Program-made: the position numbers and the translations under genes
Assembly (NCBI GenBank): GCA_947579665.1
Contig: OX388343.1
Coordinates: 90,438,254 to 90,502,253 of the forward strand
Direction of reading: 5' to 3'
DNA: 64,000 bases
Source: Sympetrum striolatum
Taxonomy: Eukaryota > Arthropoda > Insecta > Odonata > Libellulidae
Shown: positions 58,207 to 64,000 of the stretch, in pieces
Layout: each line of letters begins with the position of its first letter
Numbering within the stretch: position 1 is the stretch's first letter
The notes under the pieces: model-generated
The model's database searches: none
Told to the model about the DNA's origin: nothing
What the model saw: only the letters and a program-made list of their open reading frames with translations

Positions 58207-60465
58207 ATGGAAACTGACGAGTCGGTGCACGGGTTAGAAAGAAATAAGTCAAATAGTTCCTCAGGAAGGGCAAGGTCCTTCAGCTGCCCTGACGAGGATC
58301 TCTTATATCTGAAAAAAATAATTAGCAACGCCGAAGCCGATGCAACGGGGCAACCTCCGGCAAACATTTCTTTTAAAATTATTCCCAGCAATCAATATAA
58401 TATCAAATCAGGTCAGCATAAAAATAATTTAAATTCTAATAAGTCCAGTATTGAGAAAGAGCCATTAACAGTAGCTGAAAAATCCAAGGTCGGTACCTCG
58501 CGATCGGCAGTGGAACCAGAGCGCGAAACATTTAATTCATTAAGCCAGGCGGTAGAAGACCGGCGTCCGTCGTCCCAAAAGAGGGGTGGGTCGGGGGAAA
58601 AGGTTAGCAATGGGTCCGACGACCCAGAACCAAGGTCTAAAAGTAGACCAAAGAAAAATAAAGACTCCCCTTTGACTGTCGCTGACATGAGGGAGAATAG
58701 GAAAAGAAAGTCTAATCGGCCGATGTTCGCGGAGTCCCTCGACGAGGCGATCTCGCGACCCAACTTAAAATTTACTAAGGACAATTGTCCACAAAAAAAA
58801 GAGGATGTCGGTGTCTTCCGCGCCACGCCTCCCCGTCCGCTGCCCACCGAGCCCAGGCCGGCGGGAGTGAGTTACCCGTCATTAAAAAGTCGATCATCCA
58901 AGTACTCCACCCGAGATGAAGCGGTTGCGCTCGGGAGCAAACGAGCAGATCCAATCATTAAGGGTTCAAATCGCGGGGGCGTCGACCGGTCGCCGGGGTC
59001 AAAGCCGGGGCAGGCGACTGCTTCCCGCGATCCCCCCCTACCCCCAGAACGCCCCCCCCCTGAAACTGGCTGTAACTACTTTAATGGTAAGGAGGCCAGC
59101 GTAAGGGGTGGTACAATTCCCCCTTCCGGCATAACTTCGGATGCAAGAGGGGGAAATCCCGCTTCCTCCCATTCCATAAATCATAATAATCAGGACTCGG
59201 TGAGCCAGGAGCACTGGCAGCTGATTCCTCCCTCCCCGGGGAGGAAGCGCGCGGAGGCACCGACACCTCTTACTTTAGTCAATCTGTCAAATCGTTTCTC
59301 CCCGCTTGTTGGGAGTGAGGTCCGCGAGGCCGCCTCTCGAGGGAACTCGGGCTCATCGGCCGAAAAGGCTTCGAAAGGTGACGGAAAAATTCCGCCAATA
59401 CTCATTCAAATGCCCACAAATTGGGTAGAACTATATAAAAAAATGAAAGAAGTTTGCACCTTTCCCCCGGTCGCTCAACTGGCGGGACGTCGAACGTCGG
59501 TTAAATGTTTTACCATCAATGATTTCATTGCTCTAAAAGATCTATTGAATAAATTGAATATCAACTATTTTACCTACCGTCTGGCGGCTGAAAAGCGTAG
59601 AGTTTACGTTATTAGGAATTTACCGGATAATATATCAGTTAACGACATTAAAGAATCGCTTGCCGATCAAGGGGTGCCGGCCGAAAAAATGTTTCAACTA
59701 AGAACCACCAGACCTACTAAGGCTCAATTAAAAGAGGGGATTAAGTCAATTCCTCCGAGGTTGCTCCCGTTGTATTCGGTTGATTTGGCAGATAAAACCA
59801 ATTTAGACGAATTCCTAAGTATAAGATACGTTTGCGGTATCAAAATAATTATCGAAAAATATAAACCGCCCAACGGGCCGCCTCAATGCAAAAGGTGTCA
59901 GGCCTTCGGCCACATAGACAAATCGTGCAACATGCCCCCGCGGTGTGTTAAGTGTGGGAAAAATCATTTAACAAACGAATGCAAGAAACCGGCGACGGAA
60001 AAAGCGGTCTGCGCGAACTGCGGCGGCGAGCATCCCGCTAGCTACAGAGGCTGTGAAGCCTATAAGAAGTTAAAAGAACGACTTAACGCACTAAAAAATA
60101 AAGCCAGAAACGCGAATACCGAATTTCGTAGTCGTATTCCGCCGCCGACACCGGCCGGCACGCCGGCCAATCAGACTGAGCGTAGTTATGCGGCAGCCGT
60201 TTCGGGCGCCCCTTTAAAATCAGGCGAAAAAGTTATTCCCGATCGAACTTCCTCCCGCGCCGCTGATTATTTTTTAACTAATGACGAAAATAAAAATAAC
60301 GATAATGAATTTATTGACGATCCCGATGATGGGTGGAAAGTAAGTATGAGAAAATGGATCTCCTCAATGACTTTGTTAATACTCAAACCGAGTTTAACCA
60401 AAAGTGATTTTATTTCGTATATCATCAATTCCATAAATTTGATTTTAGATGGCCAAGACGCTTAA
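58207..60465 (+). CDS. Jockey-B ORF1: zinc-knuckle Gag-like protein
   Basis: 752 codons from ATG at 58207, no stops. The first 400 residues are polar, low-complexity, Pro/Ser/Arg-rich and likely disordered. Residues about 445-560 form a PRE_C2HC-type domain (YVIRNLPDNISVNDIKESL ... IKIIIEKYKPP). Three zinc knuckles follow: CKRCQAFGHIDKSC, CVKCGKNHLTNEC and CANCGGEHPASYRGC. The C-terminus is Asp/Asn-rich with a hydrophobic end. It would bind element RNA and assist integration. It is longer than Jockey-A ORF1 because of the extended N-terminal region. It overlaps ORF2 by 17 bp. Confidence 0.85.
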   Translation: METDESVHGLERNKSNSSSGRARSFSCPDEDLLYLKKIISNAEADATGQPPANISFKIIPSNQYNIKSGQHKNNLNSNKSSIEKEPLTVAEKSKVGTSRSAVEPERETFNSLSQAVEDRRPSSQKRGGSGEKVSNGSDDPEPRSKSRPKKNKDSPLTVADMRENRKRKSNRPMFAESLDEAISRPNLKFTKDNCPQKKEDVGVFRATPPRPLPTEPRPAGVSYPSLKSRSSKYSTRDEAVALGSKRADPIIKGSNRGGVDRSPGSKPGQATASRDPPLPPERPPPETGCNYFNGKEASVRGGTIPPSGITSDARGGNPASSHSINHNNQDSVSQEHWQLIPPSPGRKRAEAPTPLTLVNLSNRFSPLVGSEVREAASRGNSGSSAEKASKGDGKIPPILIQMPTNWVELYKKMKEVCTFPPVAQLAGRRTSVKCFTINDFIALKDLLNKLNINYFTYRLAAEKRRVYVIRNLPDNISVNDIKESLADQGVPAEKMFQLRTTRPTKAQLKEGIKSIPPRLLPLYSVDLADKTNLDEFLSIRYVCGIKIIIEKYKPPNGPPQCKRCQAFGHIDKSCNMPPRCVKCGKNHLTNECKKPATEKAVCANCGGEHPASYRGCEAYKKLKERLNALKNKARNANTEFRSRIPPPTPAGTPANQTERSYAAAVSGAPLKSGEKVIPDRTSSRAADYFLTNDENKNNDNEFIDDPDDGWKVSMRKWISSMTLLILKPSLTKSDFISYIINSINLILDGQDA

Positions 60466-61618
60466 AGTGCTCGAATGGAATGCTAATGGTCTCGTCCAAA
60501 GAGTGGACGAACTAATTACCTTTCTATTTAAACATAGAATAAGTGTTGCTTTAATTAATGAGACCCACCTATCTCCTCAAATTGAAGTAGATATCCCCGG
60601 GTTTTCAGTTTTTAGGAACGATGAAATTGCAAATCGGAGATGCAGGGGTACCGCAATATTGGTCGAAAAAAGTCTTAACGCTAATAGAATTATTTTACCA
60701 AATTATCAAAACTTAAAAGCCACAGGGGTCCAAATCAGGGAAGGCAGGGGCAATATTAATTTTATCTCAGCTTATAATCCGCCTGGTGAAAATCTCTATG
60801 TTAATGACCTTAGAAAAATTTTTAAGCAATTTAAGAATTCTTTTACAATAATAGGGGGAGATTTTAATGCTAAAAATATTAATTGGGGAAGCAGGATAAA
60901 TAACTCAGCAGGTGTCAAGCTGCAGAAATTCGTTAATGAATGTAATTATAAGGTACACCTAGGTCATGATTATACTCACCACGTTACAGGTCACCCTGAG
61001 AAAGCCGACGTTTTAGACATATTTATTTCAAGTTTTAAATGCTGTAATTTTAAAATTGATGTCAAATACGAATTGACTTCTGATCACCTCCCGATCATTT
61101 TATATTTACCGACGGACGCCGATCTGGACGATGCTTTTAATTTTAAATTACCTAACTGGGCTAATTTTAAGTTAATTTTAGATAATTTATTAAATAATTT
61201 TAATAGTGAAATGACAGATGACGTCAACTCAATCGAAAAAAAGGTTGCAAAATTTAGTGAATTGGTCGGGTTGGCGTATGACAGGTGTGCGAAGGAGGGC
61301 AAAAGATTGCCTCCCAACCATGTAAGACTACCAAAAGAAATTTTAATTTTAATTAATCAAAGGAAACGTGAAAGGAAAAGAGCGCAAAAAACGGGCTGTG
61401 TGGCGGCGATGGTCAATTATAAAAAGCTAAAAGCACAAATTCAAAAAGAAATTAAAAATTTTAAAAATATTAAACTCGAAAATGCCTTTAACAAAGAATT
61501 TGAAAGTCGTGATACGGCGTTGCCAAATAAAATTATAAATAAAGAACCTTGGAAAAAAGTAAATGAAATAACCGGAAAAAAGGGCCTTATCAAGCAATAT
61601 TATTTACGAAGGAACTGA
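60449..61618 (+). pseudogene. Jockey-B ORF2, endonuclease part
   Basis: ATG at 60449, overlapping ORF1. Endonuclease motifs are LEWNANGLVQR, LINETHLSP, IGGDFNAKNINWG and TSDHLPIIL with catalytic residues present. A basic linker leads toward the polymerase, and the frame ends at 61618. The true frame changes by +1 within an A6/G3 run at about 61573-61583, after which the protein continues as IIYEGTEISDD into the reverse transcriptase at 61713. A one-base insertion is the simplest cause. Confidence 0.85.
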
Positions 61619-63179
61619 AATCTCGGACGATTCTAAAAAATGTGAAATTTTTAGAGACTACTTATGTAAGCAATACGAACCTTTCGCCGCCACCTCAAGG
61701 CCGACGGTCGACATGGTTGAGGAGGAAATCGAAAGTTTCTCCTTCGCCCCGAACTCGCGACCTTGCCGAGTCTCCCTCCCCGAGCTTAGGGATATTATTA
61801 AGAAATTGAAAGTAAACAAAGCGCCTGGACGCGACAATATCACGCCAAACATGGTTAAGAATTTCCCAGAATCAGCTCTAAATATTTTGACTGATATCTA
61901 TAACGACTGTCTTCTTACAAATTATTTCCCTAGATTTTGGCGTGTTGCGAAAATAGTAATGATCCCGAAGCCGGGGAAGGACAATACCGACATTAAAAAT
62001 TATAGACCGATCAGCTTACTTCCTGTGCTCGGCAAGGTCCTCGAGATATCAATATTAAACAGGATGGAGATGACCATTCAAGAGTTTAACTTAATTCCCA
62101 ATTTCCAAGCAGGCTTTAGAGGCGGGCTTTCCACGACGCACCAGGTCGTCAGGATCGCCGAGGAAATTACGAAAGAGTTCAATTTGCACCACTCGACGAT
62201 CGCCTGCTTTCTGGATTTCCAGTCTGCATTCGACAAAGTATGGCATGATGGCCTAATTTATAAATTGATAACAAATGGTATCCCAATCAACTTGGTTAAA
62301 ATAATCCATTCGTTCTTATCAGACAGAAAATTTTTGGTCAAAATAAATCATGTCGAATCCAGGCTGGAGGTCCAGAGGGCGGGCGTTCCGCAAAGTGCTA
62401 TATTATCTCCCACGCTCTTTAATCTATTCACTGCGGATATTCCTGTTTGCCCCAATACCGCGATTTATTTATATGCGGACGACAGTACAATTACTGCGTC
62501 CGCCAGGAACCCTAACCTTGCGAACGCCATTCTCCAAGGACACTTGGATCGGGTTTACGAATGGTCTCTCCAGTGGAGACTGAAAGTGAACCCGTCCAAG
62601 TGTTCGAGAGTGGCGTTTGCGAGGGTAAACAAAACACGTGACCGCTCCGACCTTTTCTGGGGCAATGACTTGATCCCAAATGCCCGTGAGCAAAAATTCC
62701 TCGGCGTCGTCCTTGACGGCCAGCTGTCGTGGAAGGCCCATGTGGAGTACACAACGAATAAAGCCAATAAAGCCTTTAATGCTTTAGCAAAAATATTTTT
62801 GAATTCAAAAATCAAAAATAATCTGAAAATATTAATATATAATGCAATGGTCAGATCCATCATGGTCTATGCCAGCCCGGCATGGCACTACTGTGCAAAA
62901 TTGCATATCGATAAAATTTTAAAGACAGAACGCAAATGCTTAAAACGGATGCTTAACCTACCAATGATTACCACTACCAGGGATATTTATATGGCGCACA
63001 ACCTTATTCCACTGGAGGACTTCCTTACCAAGATGACAAATAGTTTTAGCGATAAATTGCCCTCAGCCCCATCGAGCCTTTTCGGCGAAATGTGGAGTTA
63101 CGAATGGAATAAAGATAACGACAAATATAAAAGACCCAGAACGGCTGTGACTAAGAGCTTTAGCGGGTATCTTTTCTAA
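61596..63179 (+). pseudogene. Jockey-B ORF2, reverse transcriptase part
   Basis: The frame is open from about 61572 to the stop at 63177-63179 (first ATG at 61713). Reverse transcriptase motifs are NKAPGRDNITPNMVKNFP, YRPISLLPVLGKVLE, FLDFQSAFDKVWH, GVPQSAILSPTLFNLF, the catalytic YADDS and FLGVVLDGQLSWKAHV. The protein ends in an ordinary Jockey C-terminal region. It is separated from its endonuclease only by the frame break. Confidence 0.86.
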
Positions 63180-63802
63180 TCGCTAGTACACTTTTAATCT
63201 ACTTATTTATTTATTTATTTATCTATTTAAGCTCTTATTTATTTATTTATTTATATATTTATTATTTTTGCGTAAATATGCGCTGCGTGGCAACCGACGT
63301 TACAGGGGCTTGCCCCGTAAGCGTATTTTTCAATCACTCGTCAAAATTTTAAATTCAACAGTGTACTATCCAAACTTTTTTTGTTAGTAACGAAGTAAAT
63401 ATTTTTAATATCTAGGCACCCTGAAATCAATCCCGCTACGACAAGGGAAAGTTTTTAAATATAATTCTAAATTTCTACGTAAATATGTGATGCGGGTCAT
63501 CAAACTTCAGGGGCTCACTCCCGCGATTTTAAATATTTTTACAAATTCTTTATGGATAACCAAACTTGAACTTTAAAATTTTACTTAATTTTACTGCCGT
63601 TTCTGGTTTTTAACTATTTATTATTTTAATATAATTGTCTTAACTAGCAATATTTATTATCGATTTTAGAGGGAGATTATGACAGCACGAGATTTATTTT
63701 TATTTGCATACATCCGAGACCCCCAGTGGATAAAGTTTTATTGAAAACTAGGCGCCACAAATGTAATATCCCTGGAGTGGGGAGAGAAGACGTCATGTCA
63801 TG
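63180..63802 (+). other. 3' UTR of Jockey-B
   Basis: Begins with TTATTTATTTATTTATT repeats (63195-63265) and ends GTCATGTCATG with no poly(A) tail. Two similar phrases (GTAAATATG(C/T)G.TGCG, then CAGGGGCT) recur about 200 bp apart (63273 and 63479), suggesting an internal duplication. Confidence 0.55.
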
Positions 63803-63850
63803 ACTTCATCCCCTGAAGATGGCTGCGGTGATTGTAGCCGAAACGTCGGA
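63803..63850 (+). ncRNA. hammerhead-ribozyme-like motif of the Penelope element
   Basis: CTGAAGA (63813-63819), stem GGCT/AGCC around a 10-11 base loop, GAAA (63840-63843), then CGTC (63844-63847), giving the GUC cleavage triplet. This is the best-preserved copy in the window. Minimal type I hammerheads with a nearly absent stem III are described in Penelope-like elements. Here the upstream strand of stem I is Jockey-B target-duplication sequence followed by Jockey-B itself. Confidence 0.6.
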
Positions 63851-63883
63851 CCTGTTCCAAGAAACTACCCGGATGGAAACCCG

Positions 63884-64000
63884 AGAAAGATTCCTATTTA
63901 TACGAAGCCCACGCATACGGACTGTAGAATTACTATTTCCTCCAACCATCACCCTTCCCAAAGATTCTACTCTTTCCACTCTCTCCTTAACAGACTGCTT
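63884..64000 (+). mobile_element. second Penelope-like copy, truncated, in tandem
   Basis: Straight after the end of the first Penelope copy (GGAAACCCGAGAAAGATTCC) the sequence encodes YTKPTHTDCRITISSNHHPSQ, homologous to YRKPTHTDLYLNGNSHHHPSQ in the first copy. It is a 5'-truncated unit in head-to-tail arrangement that continues beyond the window. It belongs to a different subfamily from the first copy. Confidence 0.72.

Larger units (their letters stand above)
57316..63802 (+). mobile_element. Jockey-B non-LTR retrotransposon
   Basis: Flanked by the 18 bp repeat ACTTCATCCCCTGAAGAT (57298-57315 and 63803-63820). A roughly 890 bp AT-rich 5' region with many ATTTATTTA units is followed by ORF1, an overlapping ORF2, and a 3' region with more ATTTA units ending GTCATGTCATG. 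It is full length by layout and AT-rich in codon use, unlike GC-richer Jockey-A, so it is a separate family. A one-base change in ORF2 breaks the frame. Confidence 0.85.
46640..63883 (+). mobile_element. Penelope-like element, 5'-truncated, split by two Jockey insertions
   Basis: The parts are 46640-47602 (end of reverse transcriptase, GIY-YIG domain, TATA-bearing tail), 57292-57315 (the hammerhead start) and 63803-63883 (the rest of the hammerhead and the element end). Joining across the two target duplications gives a continuous Penelope 3' region like the one at 14450-14638. The 5' part of the reverse transcriptase is absent; a stop lies just upstream of the first recognisable residues (ENIKFTMEIEENG). 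Confidence 0.85.

Overview
The window looks like nuclear DNA of an arthropod, most likely an insect. It is AT-rich, has GT-AG introns, and is packed with element types typical of insect genomes: Penelope-like, Jockey, CR1-like, Ty3/Gypsy, Tigger/pogo, PIF/Harbinger and Transib. The species cannot be named from the sequence. No rRNA, tRNA gene, CRISPR array or bacterial-type operon was seen. All calls come from reading the sequence; no database search was possible.

Layout. 1-12.5 kb is mostly unassigned AT-rich sequence with a few decayed transposon ends and a G-rich MITE-like repeat. 12.5-20.2 kb holds the only host gene I can support: the 3' end of a BTB/POZ-BACK type gene on the + strand, with three exons (12493-12590, 16141-16271, 19649-19690) whose splice phases fit. 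Its introns carry a Penelope-like element with inverted arms (13557-14638), a 0.5 kb MITE and a 3.2 kb Tigger transposon that landed 13 bp inside a 5' splice site. Just downstream is a complete but mutated Ty3/Gypsy retrotransposon on the - strand (20648-25173) with about 140 bp LTRs and a 5 bp target duplication. 25-36 kb is largely empty apart from Harbinger and LINE relics and local repeats.

36-43 kb is a Transib (RAG1-core-like) cluster. A 3776 bp element (39175-42950) has 655 bp near-identical inverted arms, ends in CACAGTG (the same seven bases as the V(D)J recombination signal heptamer), is flanked by CGACG duplications, and carries a multi-exon, damaged transposase gene. An older decayed relative lies beside it. 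44.0-45.4 kb is a TTA-flanked Harbinger-like element, and 45.9-46.3 kb is a Tigger relic.

46.6-64.0 kb is a nest of retrotransposons. A 5'-truncated Penelope-like element with a GIY-YIG endonuclease was hit twice inside its hammerhead-bearing 3' region. Jockey-A (47603-57291) is bounded by CTCGGCACTT repeats, and Jockey-B (57316-63802) by an 18 bp repeat that splits the hammerhead core. Jockey-A ORF1 was then broken by a CR1-like element with both ORFs open (48318-53140, - strand), bounded by AAAGTT repeats. A second truncated Penelope copy follows in tandem and runs off the window end.

The window therefore records successive insertions around one host gene rather than a functional gene cluster. 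The strongest candidates for attention are the Transib element with the RSS-like heptamer, the repeated hammerhead motifs, the 152 bp segment shared by Tigger and Gypsy, and the young CR1-like copy with intact ORFs.
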